From Rhizobium leguminosarum bv. trifolii WSM1325 (lineage in GTDB: Bacteria > Pseudomonadota > Alphaproteobacteria > Rhizobiales > Rhizobiaceae): a stretch of 64,000 nt of DNA. This document shows positions 27,004-37,893 of this stretch, piece after piece. The stretch is from the NCBI GenBank assembly GCA_000023185.1, contig CP001623.1:62001-126000 (forward strand). The letters run 5' to 3'. Position 1 is the first letter of the stretch. Each line of letters opens with the position of its first letter. The notes under the pieces were generated by a model. The model was given only the letters and a program-made list of their open reading frames with translations. It was not told the origin of the DNA and searched no databases. The translations under genes and the position numbers were made by a program.

Positions 27004-28242
27004 ATGAACCAGACACTCGGCGCCAGGCTGTCCCCGGATCTGACCGGCGCCAATGTCGAAGATGCAGGTGAGCACAACAGGGCTATCGTTCTGCGCTGTA
27101 TTCATCGCCAGGCGCCGATTTCGCGCGCCGAAATCGCCAGGCGGACGGGTTTTACCAAACCGGCGATCGCCCGGATCGTCGATCGTCTCCTCGATGAGGG
27201 CCTGATCATGGAGGCCCGCCGGCGGCATGGGCTGAGAGGTCAGCCGGCGATTGAACTCGAAATCAATCCGGATGCCTGCTTTGCCATCGGCATCAACATC
27301 GATCGCGACCATCTGACGATCCTGGCCGTCGATGCCGTCGGCAACGTCCGCGCCCGCGTGCATCACGAGAAACGCTTCATTCTGCCGGCGGAATTCCTGC
27401 AGCTCACGGCCGATGCGATTTCGCATTTCCAGCGCAGCCGGCTCATCGACGACGCGCGCCTCGCCGGCATCGGTCTGGCGATGCCGGATTGGCTTGGCGA
27501 GATTTCGCTTCTCGGCAAGCCCAAGGCCTATCAGGAATGGACAGCATTCGACGTGCGCGCCGCACTTGAGAACCTGACGCAGCATCCCGTCTTCATCGAA
27601 AACGAAGCGAATGCCGCAGCCCTTGCCGAACTCGATTATGGACTGGGTGCTGAAAGCAGCAGCTTCTTCTACATCGCCATCAATCCATGCCCGGGTGGCG
27701 GCCTCGTGCTCGACGGCAACGGTCATCGTGGCGCCATGGGCCTCAGCGGCGAAATTGGCTGGCTGCCGATTGCCGATGGCGGGGACGGGAAGGCCCATAA
27801 GGTCCAGCTTCTCGGCGAGATATTCTCGCTGTTCTTCCTCTATGATTTCCTTGCGAAACACGGCGTCGAGGTGAGTGTTCCCCACGATCTCCTGACGCTG
27901 GATGCGCACGGCAAGCGCCTCGTGTCGCAGTGGCTGAAGGAAATGAGCGCGCATCTGGCTGTCGCCGTCAAGCATATCGGCATGGTCGTCGACCCCGACG
28001 CCGTCCTGGTCGGCGGCCGATTGCCGATCCGCATCGTCGACGAATTGCTGCGCTATGTGCACGAGCATCTCGATGCCGAGGACACCAACCTGCCCTCGCT
28101 TCATCGCGCCTCGCTCGGAGAGGATGCCTCGGCCATGGGGGCGGCGGTCATGCCGATGGCAGCAGCCCTCATGCTCGCATCGGCGGACGCTGCGCAACGC
28201 ACACGTTCGCCACTCAAGAACATGGATCGCCTGAACAGTTGA
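27004..28242 (+). CDS. ROK-family transcriptional regulator
   Basis: About 412 residues. Helix-turn-helix: IVLRCIHRQAPISRAEIAR, then TKPAIARIVDRLLDEGLI. The ROK core follows (FAIGINIDRDHLTILAVDAV, ENEANAAALAELDYG, GLSGEIGWLPI). The zinc-site cysteines and the kinase DxGxT are altered, so it is likely a regulator only. AAGGAAGG lies 7 bases before the ATG at 27004; an ATG at 26962 overlapping the permease stop is the alternative. Being inside the importer operon, it is a good candidate for the protein binding the operator at 23721-23752 and 11986-12017. Confidence 0.88.
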   Translation: MNQTLGARLSPDLTGANVEDAGEHNRAIVLRCIHRQAPISRAEIARRTGFTKPAIARIVDRLLDEGLIMEARRRHGLRGQPAIELEINPDACFAIGINIDRDHLTILAVDAVGNVRARVHHEKRFILPAEFLQLTADAISHFQRSRLIDDARLAGIGLAMPDWLGEISLLGKPKAYQEWTAFDVRAALENLTQHPVFIENEANAAALAELDYGLGAESSSFFYIAINPCPGGGLVLDGNGHRGAMGLSGEIGWLPIADGGDGKAHKVQLLGEIFSLFFLYDFLAKHGVEVSVPHDLLTLDAHGKRLVSQWLKEMSAHLAVAVKHIGMVVDPDAVLVGGRLPIRIVDELLRYVHEHLDAEDTNLPSLHRASLGEDASAMGAAVMPMAAALMLASADAAQRTRSPLKNMDRLNS

Positions 28243-28289
28243 AACGGCCGGCAAGGCCTACGGATTATAGTGAAGATGGGAGGATTTTG

Positions 28290-29144
28290 GTGAAGATCGG
28301 CTTTTACACTTCGACATTCAACGATCGCCCCTTCGAGGAAGTGGTGGATTTCGCCGCATCGGCCGGTTTCGACGCCATCGAAATCGATGTCGGCGGCCAT
28401 ATCAAGACGCCGGATCGCGTGGAGGCCGCCGTCGCGCTCGCACGCAGCCGCAACCTCTTCGTGTCGTCGATCACCTATTTCGGCAATCAGCTCGATGCTG
28501 ACCGCGTAAAACGCGAGGCACTTCGCGAAAGGACTGCCGAATTTGCCGGCGCGATCGGTGAAGCGGGCGTCCCGATCTTCGTGATCTTCCCGGGCCGGGA
28601 CGACACGGCAAGCGACGAAGCCAATTATGATGACTTCGCCGATTTCGCCAACGGGCTGATCGCCAAGACACAGTCCTATGGCCTCACCTTCGCAATCGAG
28701 AACTGGCCGGGTCCGAAGGATAATTTCATCGGAACGACACCCAAAGGATGGCAGGAGCTTTTTCAGCGGATCAGGGACCCGCGCTTCGGCCTGGAATTCG
28801 ATCCCTCGCACCTCATTCGCATTGGCGTCGATCCCTATCAGGCGATGGAGGCCGTGAAAGATCGCATCGCCATTCTTCATGCCAAGGACACGGCAATCGA
28901 TAAGGAGAGCCTGCAGGCTGTCGGCTATCACGGCAAGGGCTGGTGGCAATACAAGCTGCCAGGGCTCGGCCTCATCGATTGGCCGAGGTTCCTGCGCCAG
29001 GCCCGCGGGGGTGGTTTCGACGGCACGTTGTCGATCGAACACGAGGATGCCGCCTATGGCTGGCCGGGCAGGGACTTAGCCGCCCGCAAAGACGGCGAGC
29101 GCCTCGGTCTTGATTATTTGAGAAATGTCCTGAGCGGACTTTGA
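28290..29144 (+). CDS. Sugar phosphate isomerase/epimerase (xylose-isomerase-like TIM barrel)
   Basis: 284 residues starting at GTG, with GGAGGA 5 bases upstream. The AP-endonuclease-2/xylose-isomerase fold shows in VKIGFYTSTFNDRPFEEVV, AGFDAIEIDVGG, LTFAIENWPG (metal-binding glutamate), LEFDPSHL, ILHAKDTA and DGTLSIEHED. Enzymes of this fold isomerise or epimerise sugars, or act on keto-sugars, with a divalent metal. Paired with the Gfo/Idh dehydrogenase of the same cluster it may act on an oxidised (keto) sugar. The exact reaction is unknown. Confidence 0.86.
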   Translation: MKIGFYTSTFNDRPFEEVVDFAASAGFDAIEIDVGGHIKTPDRVEAAVALARSRNLFVSSITYFGNQLDADRVKREALRERTAEFAGAIGEAGVPIFVIFPGRDDTASDEANYDDFADFANGLIAKTQSYGLTFAIENWPGPKDNFIGTTPKGWQELFQRIRDPRFGLEFDPSHLIRIGVDPYQAMEAVKDRIAILHAKDTAIDKESLQAVGYHGKGWWQYKLPGLGLIDWPRFLRQARGGGFDGTLSIEHEDAAYGWPGRDLAARKDGERLGLDYLRNVLSGL

Positions 29145-29166
29145 CAGCGATTTCGGGAGGACGGCA

Positions 29167-30228
29167 ATGGCCCATGTTTCGGTCAACAATGCGCGCAAGG
29201 ATTACGGCGCGTTCAAAGCCATAAAAGGCGTCTCGGTCGATATCGGCGACGGCGAGTTCGTCGTTCTGGTCGGTCCCTCCGGCTGTGGCAAATCCACGCT
29301 TCTGAGAATGATCGCGGGCCTCGAGGGTATCACCTCGGGGCAGATCCAGATCGGCAAGCATATCGTCAACGAGCTTGCCCCCAAGGATCGGGACATCGCG
29401 ATGGTGTTCCAGAATTATGCGCTCTATCCGCACATGACCGTTGCCAAGAACATGGGGTTTTCGTTGCGGCTGAAACGAATGCCGCGCACGGAGATCGATC
29501 AGCGGGTCGGCAACGCCGCGAAGATCCTCGGTCTCGAAAGTCTATTGGAGAGATACCCCAAGCAACTGTCGGGCGGCCAGAGACAGCGTGTGGCGATGGG
29601 GCGGGCAATCGTGCGCGACCCGGCCGTCTTCCTCTTCGATGAACCCCTGTCGAACCTCGACGCCAAGCTCAGGGTGCAGATGCGCTCGGAGATCAAGGAA
29701 TTGCATCAACGGCTGCAGACGACCACCATCTATGTCACCCACGACCAGATCGAAGCCATGACCATGGCCGACAAGATCGTCGTCATGAAGGACGGGCTGA
29801 TCGAGCAGTCGGGTTCTCCGTTGGAATTGTACGATCGTCCGAACAACCTTTTCGTCGCCGGCTTCATCGGCTCCCCGGCGATGAATTTCATCAGCGGCAA
29901 CATGACGGAAGATGGGTTTCGAACCGCCGACGGCCTACTCCTGCCGAGTGAGCGCCGTCCGGCAGATGCCGCGATCTACGGCATTCGCCCCGAACATATC
30001 CGGTTGGACCCAGGCGGCATCGAGGTAACGACGGTGGTCGTCGAGCCCACGGGTTCGGAAACGCTCGTCATCGTCCGGCTGGGGACGCAGACGCTGACCT
30101 GTGTCTTCAGGGAACGGATCAGGGCCGCCCCCGGCGAGGTGCTGAGGATTGCACCAATCCATGATGCGGTTCACCTGTTTGCCGGAAACGAGCAGCGGAT
30201 CACATCAGGCGAAGCCCCGTTGAACTGA
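29167..30228 (+). CDS. Sugar ABC transporter ATP-binding protein (UgpC/MalK-like)
   Basis: 353 residues. Walker [10 protein letters not shown], signature [14 protein letters not shown], Walker [16 protein letters not shown]-loop VTHDQIEAM, and a C-terminal TOBE region (GIRPEHIRLDPGG). It energises the importer of 23828-26965 and is the last gene of that operon. GGGAGGA precedes the ATG by a few bases. Confidence 0.93.
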   Translation: MAHVSVNNARKDYGAFKAIKGVSVDIGDGEFVVLVGPSGCGKSTLLRMIAGLEGITSGQIQIGKHIVNELAPKDRDIAMVFQNYALYPHMTVAKNMGFSLRLKRMPRTEIDQRVGNAAKILGLESLLERYPKQLSGGQRQRVAMGRAIVRDPAVFLFDEPLSNLDAKLRVQMRSEIKELHQRLQTTTIYVTHDQIEAMTMADKIVVMKDGLIEQSGSPLELYDRPNNLFVAGFIGSPAMNFISGNMTEDGFRTADGLLLPSERRPADAAIYGIRPEHIRLDPGGIEVTTVVVEPTGSETLVIVRLGTQTLTCVFRERIRAAPGEVLRIAPIHDAVHLFAGNEQRITSGEAPLN

Positions 30229-30265
30229 CCCGGCCGATTGCCCCTCCCCTTCGGCCGGCGCCAGC

Positions 30266-30290
30266 CGGGGGCGCGTTTTCCGCGCCCCCG
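30266..30290 (+). terminator. GC-rich stem-loop ending the importer operon
   Basis: CGGGGGCGCG (30266-30275) pairs perfectly with CGCGCCCCCG (30281-30290) around TTTTC. No T-tract follows, so it may stop transcription only in part or act with Rho. It lies 38 bases after the ATPase stop. Confidence 0.55.
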
Positions 30291-30343
30291 ACCCCAAATG
30301 GAAACGCTATAGAACACTGCTATGAGAAAGCCGTCAGCCGGCT

Positions 30344-30817
30344 CTAGCTGACGGCGTTCCTTTTGCCGAGGAGGGCTGCGCGGATCTGTTCGCTTTTGCT
30401 CAACAGCGGAGCGGGAACCGGTGCTGTCTGCTCGGGCGCGTCGGCTTTGCCGGTAGCCTGCTTGAGGCTCAGGAAGCGGTTTTGCGCGACCAGCCGGTCT
30501 TCGGGCGACAGTGGTTCGACGGGTTCACCGTCAAGGTCATGGCGCATGGAATCCGGCTGGGCGCTGGCGAAATAGTAGCGCCGGCCGTGGACGTAGGCCG
30601 CGGTCGCCCGCCTGAGCGTCGTGACGCCGGCATCGGGCTTCAGGAGCGGGCGGAGTTCGTTGAAAAGGCCGACGGCAAAAGGCAGGACCGGATCTCCCGC
30701 CTTGGCAGGAAGGACGCCTACCGGCCGGATCAACAGCGTGTTGATCGCGTTTGCCTTCTCCACGTCGAGCTCGGTTGCCGCAATCGGTCCGCGGCTGATC
30801 TTCCAGGGCTTGTCCAT
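30344..30817 (-). CDS. ProQ/FinO-family RNA-binding protein (probable)
   Basis: 157 residues. The middle (about 30-100) matches my memory of the ProQ/FinO fold: LPFAVGLFNELRPLL, TLRRATAAYVHGRRYYFASA, HDLDGEPVEPLSPED. ProQ/FinO proteins are RNA chaperones that bind 3' hairpins of sRNAs and mRNAs; plasmid members control conjugation or copy number. The C-terminal tail (SKSEQIRAALLGKR) is basic, as in the family. GGAGGA precedes the ATG. An inverted repeat (GCCGTCAGC at 30330-30338, GCTGACGGC at 30347-30355) overlaps the stop and may be its terminator. The family call rests on motifs only. Confidence 0.7.
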   Translation of the reverse strand: MDKPWKISRGPIAATELDVEKANAINTLLIRPVGVLPAKAGDPVLPFAVGLFNELRPLLKPDAGVTTLRRATAAYVHGRRYYFASAQPDSMRHDLDGEPVEPLSPEDRLVAQNRFLSLKQATGKADAPEQTAPVPAPLLSKSEQIRAALLGKRNAVS

Positions 30818-31026
30818 GCGTCCTCCATGTTACGTCCATAGCGACCGACTGTGATGGTATCTTGACGGACAGGGGCGAGCAACGGAAGTCGCACATCGTC
30901 GGTTCCACTGCAAGCAGGTGAGACGCGGAACAGGAGCCTGGTGGCAAAAAGCCGCTCCCCGGGGCCGATATGGCCCGGTGTCATCGGTTGGCGTTTCATC
31001 TAATCGTTTTTATCACGGAATATGCA

Positions 31027-31055
31027 TTGACCTGCCGCATCGATTACACTTCTTA
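31027..31055 (+). promoter_or_regulatory. Possible promoter of panCB
   Basis: TTGACC at 31027-31032 and TTCTTA at 31050-31055 (17-base spacer) make a plausible housekeeping promoter 40 bases before the panC start. It is weak and not unique. The rest of the 277-base gap upstream of panC shows nothing I can name. Confidence 0.3.
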
Positions 31056-31094
31056 TCCGCGCCCAAGATGGAGTGACCGGCCCAGGGAGGATGT

Positions 31095-32024
31095 ATGCGG
31101 GTTTTCTCGAGCATTGACGAGCTGCGCCACACGCTCGATGCGCTGAAGCGGCAGGGGCGGACCGTCGGCCTTGTTCCGACGATGGGCTATCTCCATGCCG
31201 GTCATATGGAGCTGGTCTCGCGCGCTCGCGCCGAGAACGACATCGTCGTCGTCTCGATTTTCGTCAATCCGCTGCAGTTCGGCCCGGCGGAAGATCTCAG
31301 CAGATATCCACGCGATCTGGAACGCGACGCCGCCATGCTGAGGCAAGCCGGCGTCAATTTCCTTTTTTCACCTGGCGTCGAGGACATGTATCCCCGCCCG
31401 ATGCTTGCTGTCGTCGACGTTCCCGATCTCGGGCGCGCACTCGAAGGAGCGGTGCGGCCGGGGCATTTTGCCGGCGTCGCCACTGTCGTCTGCAAGCTTT
31501 TCAACATTGTGCAGCCGCAGACCGCCTATTTCGGAGAGAAGGATTACCAGCAGGTCGTCATCATCAAGCGCATGGTGGACGATCTGGCCTTGCCGGTGCG
31601 CGTGATATCGGTGCCGACGGTCAGGGATAGCGACGGCCTCGCATTGTCGTCGCGCAACGTCTATCTCAGCGATGCGGAGCGGCGTGCCGCGGTGATCGTC
31701 CCTCAGACCCTTGACGAGGCCGAGCGCCTGGTCGCCGGCGGCTTGACCGATCCGGTGGAACTCGAGGCAAAGCTCACGGCGTTTCTTAGCCGCGAGCCTC
31801 TGGCAAAGCCCGAGGTCGTCGCCGTCAGGGATGCCTCGACGCTGCAGCCGGTCACGTCGATCGCAGAGCCTGTCGTCGTGGCGCTTTTCGTTCGGCTCGG
31901 CTCGACACGGCTTCTCGACAACAGGGTCGTCAGTGACAACCGAGTTGTTGGTGACAACCGAGTGATCGGGAACAACAGGGTTATCGGCGGGCGGAGCTTG
32001 CCGGGAAAGGGAGTGACCCGATGA
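31095..32024 (+). CDS. panC: Pantothenate synthetase
   Basis: 309 residues. It joins pantoate and beta-alanine with ATP to give pantothenate (vitamin B5). The nucleotidyl-transferase motifs are [16 protein letters not shown] (with the HIGH-like HAGH), [28 protein letters not shown], and LSSRNVYLS (KMSKS-like). AGGGAGG lies 4 bases ahead of the ATG. The protein ends with an unusual tail made of a six-residue unit repeated four times (see repeat at 31917-31988) that is absent from ordinary PanC. It overlaps panB by four bases (ATGA), so panCB is an operon. In R. etli I recall panCB being plasmid-borne. Confidence 0.96.
   Translation: MRVFSSIDELRHTLDALKRQGRTVGLVPTMGYLHAGHMELVSRARAENDIVVVSIFVNPLQFGPAEDLSRYPRDLERDAAMLRQAGVNFLFSPGVEDMYPRPMLAVVDVPDLGRALEGAVRPGHFAGVATVVCKLFNIVQPQTAYFGEKDYQQVVIIKRMVDDLALPVRVISVPTVRDSDGLALSSRNVYLSDAERRAAVIVPQTLDEAERLVAGGLTDPVELEAKLTAFLSREPLAKPEVVAVRDASTLQPVTSIAEPVVVALFVRLGSTRLLDNRVVSDNRVVGDNRVIGNNRVIGGRSLPGKGVTR
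31917..31988 (+). repeat. Four 18-bp tandem repeats in the panC 3' end
   Basis: Consecutive 18-base units starting at 31917, 31935, 31953 and 31971 encode [18 protein letters not shown] and NNRVIG. They keep frame and differ by a few bases, so they arose by tandem duplication within the coding end of panC. Confidence 0.9.
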
Positions 32025-32842
32025 GCACGGCCGGAATTCAGAAGCGCCTTACACCAGTGCGCATCTCAGCTATGAAAGGCGGCAAGCCGATCGTCTGCCT
32101 GACCGCCTATACGACGCCCATGGCGCGGCTGCTCGATGAGCATTGCGACCTCCTGCTGGTCGGGGATTCGCTCGGCATGGTGCTCTACGGCATGGAAAGC
32201 ACCATCGGCGTCACGCTCAATATGATGATCGCACACGGCAAGGCGGTGATGCGCGGCGTCGGCAAGGCCTGCGTCGTCGTCGACATGCCGTTCGGCAGTT
32301 ATCAGGAATCGAAGGAGATCGCCTTCCGCAACGCAGTGCGCATCCTGCAGGAAACCGGCTGCGATGCGGTCAAGCTGGAAGGGGGCGAGGAGATGGCCGA
32401 GACCATCGCCTTTCTGACCAAGCGGGGGATCCCGGTCATGGGCCATATAGGCCTGATGCCGCAGCAGGTTCAGACTGCAGGCGGTTATCGGTCCGTCGGC
32501 CATTCCGAACACGAGACGTCGAAGATCCGCCGTGACGCCCACGCCATCGGCGGCTCGGGCGCCTTTGCCGTCGTCATCGAGGGCACGGTGGAGCCGCTCG
32601 CCCGCGAGGTGACGGCCGCCATGCACGTCCCGACCATCGGTATCGGCGCTTCTTCCGCCTGCGACGGTCAGGTTCTGGTTTCCGACGACATTCTGGGTCT
32701 CTTCAACGATTTCACCCCGCGCTTCGTCAAGCGCTACGACGAACTCGGCAAGAGGATTTCGGCCGCCGCCGCCGCTTATGCCGAAGAGGTCCGGTCGCGA
32801 CAGTTTCCGGCAGCGGAGCATACGTTCAAACGGCGATCCTGA
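32021..32842 (+). CDS. panB: 3-methyl-2-oxobutanoate hydroxymethyltransferase
   Basis: 273 residues. It makes ketopantoate from 2-oxoisovalerate and methylene-tetrahydrofolate, the first step toward pantothenate. Family segments: [13 protein letters not shown] [31 protein letters not shown] (metal-binding aspartate), [27 protein letters not shown], and [11 protein letters not shown] with the catalytic glutamate. It starts inside the panC stop. The short distance to the convergent oxyR gene marks the operon end. Confidence 0.96.
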   Translation: MSTAGIQKRLTPVRISAMKGGKPIVCLTAYTTPMARLLDEHCDLLLVGDSLGMVLYGMESTIGVTLNMMIAHGKAVMRGVGKACVVVDMPFGSYQESKEIAFRNAVRILQETGCDAVKLEGGEEMAETIAFLTKRGIPVMGHIGLMPQQVQTAGGYRSVGHSEHETSKIRRDAHAIGGSGAFAVVIEGTVEPLAREVTAAMHVPTIGIGASSACDGQVLVSDDILGLFNDFTPRFVKRYDELGKRISAAAAAYAEEVRSRQFPAAEHTFKRRS

Positions 32843-32863
32843 GACGAGGCGATGTGAGCTCCA

Positions 32864-33778
32864 TCACCGCGCGATATACTGTTCGCGCATGCTGTCGGCT
32901 GACCGGCGAACCGCCTCGGAAACCTGCACGAGCTGCTTGGCCATAGGCGTCGAATGGCGCCAGATCATCCCGATCGTTCGCGACGGCTGCGGAGATTGGA
33001 AGCGCGAAATCGAAACATGCGCCGAGCGCGTTTCGAGGGGAACGGCCATCTCCGGGATCAAGGTGATGCCGATACCGGCGCTGACCATCTGAACCAAGGT
33101 GGATAAAGAGCTGCCTTCCATGACCTCCCGGGGGCGGGCCGGCCCTATCTTGCAGAACGACAAGGCCTGATCGCGAAAGCAATGGCCTTCCTCAAGCAGC
33201 AGCAACCGCATTTCGCGCAGCGCCTCGCGTTCGGGCACCGGCTTGCCCTCGTCTTCGGGCCGCCGGACCAGCACGAATTCTTCCTGGAAGAGCTCGAGCT
33301 CGGTCAGCGAGGGCTCGGATACCGGCAAGGCAACGATTGCCGTGTCCAGCTGGCCTTGCGCCAGCTCGTGAACCAGCTTCGACGTCTGCGTCTCGCGCAC
33401 CTCGATCTGGATGCCGGCAAAGCTCCTGTTCAGATCGTTGATGATCGCTGGCAGCAGATAGGGCGCAATCGTCGGGATGATGCCGATGCGCAGCCGCGTC
33501 AGGAAAGGATCGCGCGCGGCACGCGCCAGATCCGCCAGTTCGTCGACGCCACGCAGGATATCGCGGATCCTGAGTGCGACGCTTTGGCCGAAGGCGGTCA
33601 GCTTCACCTCACGCGCGTTGCGCTCAAAAAGCTCACCGCCCAACTCTTGCTCAAGTTCTTTGATCTGCATTGACAATGCCGGCTGGGAGATCGCACAGGC
33701 GTCGGCGGCACGTCGGAAGCGGCCATCTCTAGCCAGTGCTTCAAAATAACGTAGCTGTTTCAGGGTAAGGTTCTTCAT
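32864..33778 (-). CDS. oxyR: Hydrogen-peroxide-sensing LysR regulator OxyR
   Basis: 304 residues. The N-terminal helix-turn-helix (LKQLRYFEALARDGRF, then SQPALSMQIKELEQELGGELF) is followed by a LysR effector domain. The redox pair of OxyR is present in EEGHCFRDQALSFC: the two cysteines are spaced as in known OxyR proteins and form a disulfide on peroxide exposure. It is divergent from katG, which it should activate. The gap between them has two copies of CAACTTA (33784-33790 and 33810-33816), but I could not assign an OxyR box with certainty. Confidence 0.94.
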   Translation of the reverse strand: MKNLTLKQLRYFEALARDGRFRRAADACAISQPALSMQIKELEQELGGELFERNAREVKLTAFGQSVALRIRDILRGVDELADLARAARDPFLTRLRIGIIPTIAPYLLPAIINDLNRSFAGIQIEVRETQTSKLVHELAQGQLDTAIVALPVSEPSLTELELFQEEFVLVRRPEDEGKPVPEREALREMRLLLLEEGHCFRDQALSFCKIGPARPREVMEGSSLSTLVQMVSAGIGITLIPEMAVPLETRSAHVSISRFQSPQPSRTIGMIWRHSTPMAKQLVQVSEAVRRSADSMREQYIAR

Positions 33779-33780
33779 AA

Positions 33781-36111
<2,331 letters not shown>

Positions 36112-36124
36112 TCTACAGCATTTC

Positions 36125-36161
36125 GCCCGGGGGCAGTTTCGGCTGCGCCCGGGCATTTTTT
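36125..36161 (+). terminator. Intrinsic terminator of katG
   Basis: GCCCGGGGGCAG (36125-36136) pairs with CTGCGCCCGGGC (36143-36154) with one mismatch around a 6-base loop, followed by ATTTTTT. It is 13 bases after the katG stop and has the full form of a Rho-independent terminator. Confidence 0.88.
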
Positions 36162-36231
36162 CATCGGAGACCGGACCTACCGCCCGACCGTCCAGTTCTC
36201 GGCACGCCTGATGCTCGATTGGGCGGCGACT

Positions 36232-36430
36232 ACCCCTCCTCCGTCATCCCTGTGCCCTCAGTGCTTTGCCCGAGTGATGTCACAGGGATCCAGCGCGTCC
36301 AAGTCATTGGGCGCAGGAGACTTCTTGCTTTGATAAGGTTCATTCACCGCGCAGACGCGCGGTGGCTGGATTCCCGTGAAGTCCCTCGGGGCAAGCCCAG
36401 GGCTTGACCCGAGGAAGGGAATGAGGAGTG
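36232..36430. repeat. Rhizobial palindromic intergenic repeat
   Basis: The left part contains GTCATCCCTGTG...CACAGGGATCCAGCGCG and the right part CGCGGTGGCTGGATTCCCGTG...GAATGAGGAGTGTG, which face each other as imperfect inverted repeats. A block of this wording (a hairpin unit with the words CACAGGGATCCAGC and GGCTGGATTCC) is, from memory, widely dispersed in Rhizobium chromosomes and plasmids. It carries no open frame. With the katG terminator it accounts for the whole gap between katG and the DUF3299 gene. Confidence 0.6.
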
Positions 36431-36460
36431 TGCCCCGATCGCGACACCGTCTCTGGGCTT

Positions 36461-37018
36461 TTAGCGAGGCAGAATGCCGAAAGGCGAAAGTGACAGCAGA
36501 TCGGGATCAGTCGTCGCCGTTGCCGTCGCTACCTGGGCATGGCTTATGCTGTAGCCGTAGGTGAGGACGCGGTCACCGTCGATCATGAAGAATTGCGCCT
36601 GATCCAGGCCGGGCCGCAGGTTACCCGTCACGGTGACGGTCTCGTACATTCTTGCCAGATGCAAAGGCTCTTCGGGAACGACACGAACCAGTTGGTTGGG
36701 CGGAGGGGACGGCATGTGACTGCAGGCTCCGGACCAAGGCACCAGCATGAATTCGTAAACAAGATCGCCATCCTGCTCGATCGGCAGAACGAAGCCCGTC
36801 AATTCGATCGGATGCTCCTCTTCATGCCAGGCGAGTGTTTCGCCCTGTGGGCTGCTCACCGCCTTGCCCGACAGCGGAACTGTCTCCTTGGGCTGATCGG
36901 CCGGCCGTAAAGCGTTCCAGAAAATAGGCTGAGCTGCAGCGACGGCGTCACAAATTGGACACGCGACACCAATTGCCAGCGCCGCGAACGTCAAGAGGAA
37001 AGGTTTGTGCTTCATCAT
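36461..37018 (-). CDS. Exported DUF3299-family protein
   Basis: 185 residues. A signal peptide (MMKHKPFLLTFAALAIGVAC, ending near AVAAAQ) leads to a DUF3299 domain with its usual words: IELTGFVLPIEQDGD, EFMLVPWSGACSHMPSPPPN and VTVTGNLRPG. The cysteine before the H-x-P-x-PPP stretch suggests a metal or redox site. The family is periplasmic and found near metal-homeostasis genes; the function is unknown. Two tandem ATGs (37018 and 37015) both fit the GGAG upstream. Confidence 0.8.
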   Translation of the reverse strand: MMKHKPFLLTFAALAIGVACPICDAVAAAQPIFWNALRPADQPKETVPLSGKAVSSPQGETLAWHEEEHPIELTGFVLPIEQDGDLVYEFMLVPWSGACSHMPSPPPNQLVRVVPEEPLHLARMYETVTVTGNLRPGLDQAQFFMIDGDRVLTYGYSISHAQVATATATTDPDLLSLSPFGILPR

Positions 37019-37218
37019 TGCATCTCCACGGGACCGGCCGCTTGACCACCTTGCCGCTGTCGTATGGATGCTACTCCCGATCCCGCTCGGCCGTCAAAGC
37101 TTCCGGCGCGGACTACTCAGGGCTTGCGCAGAACAGGGAGAGGGTGTGCCGTGCATGCCCTCTCTTTCGTCATATTCGAGCCCGTCCTGCTGCTGTTCGG
37201 CAAGAAAGTGACCGCAGC

Positions 37219-37542
37219 GCCAAGCAATCGCCCCCAGGGAAGGGTAACCGTCAGCCACCGCGCGATGGATGGCGGCCGTATCCGTATCGAGGTCAGCGAT
37301 ACCGGTCCCGGATTCCGGCCAAACGCGTCGCCCGGCTTTTCACCCCGTTCGATCGGCTGGGAGCGGAACGGATCAGCCAGGATCGAACCGGTCTCGGGCT
37401 CGGGCTGTCGAAACATCTGATCGACGCCATGGGCGGAACGCTCGGCTTCAGCAACGGGGAAGGCGGCGCCACTTTCCACGTCGATCTTGCGCGCGCCTGC
37501 AGTGGTGGAGGCAAGACCGGTTGCGATGGAAGCCCGCCGTAG
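37219..37542 (+). pseudogene. Histidine kinase remnant (HATPase domain, frameshifted)
   Basis: One frame reads SNRPQGRVTVSHR...GGRIRIEVSDTGPGF, the N- and G1-box part of a histidine-kinase ATPase domain. Near 37320 the reading moves to another frame: RLFTPFDRLGAERI, TGLGLGLSKHLIDAMGG (G2 box), and FHVDL. No single frame covers both and the dimerisation and sensor parts are missing. The 200 bases between the DUF3299 start and this remnant show nothing clear. It is a decayed partner of the receiver fragment that follows. Confidence 0.75.
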
Positions 37543-37610
37543 GCATCGCCTTTGATTTGGCCGCGCGGCTTGATATCAGTTCGGCATCGCTTCAACGAAA
37601 TATCGGGTCC

Positions 37611-37820
37611 ATGACAGATTCCACCGATATCGTGCGCCGATCGACGATCCTGATCGTCGACGACGAGCCCCCCAATGTCTCGCTGCTGGAGCGCATTCTC
37701 AAACGCGAAGGTTTTACGGCGCTGATCAGCACCACCGAGCCGCGCGAGGCCTTGCGGCTCTTTCGCGAACATCCTGTCGATCTCGTTCTTCTCGATCTGA
37801 TGATGCCCGTTCTGGACGCC
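37611..37820 (+). pseudogene. Response regulator receiver fragment, truncated
   Basis: A start MTDSTDIVRRSTILIVDDEP opens a receiver domain, with the acidic pair DD and the phospho-acceptor in LVLLDLMMPVLD. Homology stops right after that (then ATRKTGNRAC..., not receiver-like), before the conserved Thr and Lys. The output domain is missing. The break suggests an old deletion joining it to the region of the SnoaL-like gene. Confidence 0.75.
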
Positions 37821-37893
37821 GCAACGAGAAAGACGGGGAACCGAGCGTGCAGCGCCGATAATCGGGCCAGCTCGGAAGCCGGCACCACCCAAC

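Noticed and set aside
26974..28254. A 426-codon open frame on the minus strand opposite the ROK gene
   Set aside because: It is antisense to a clear ROK gene with no family signature of its own.
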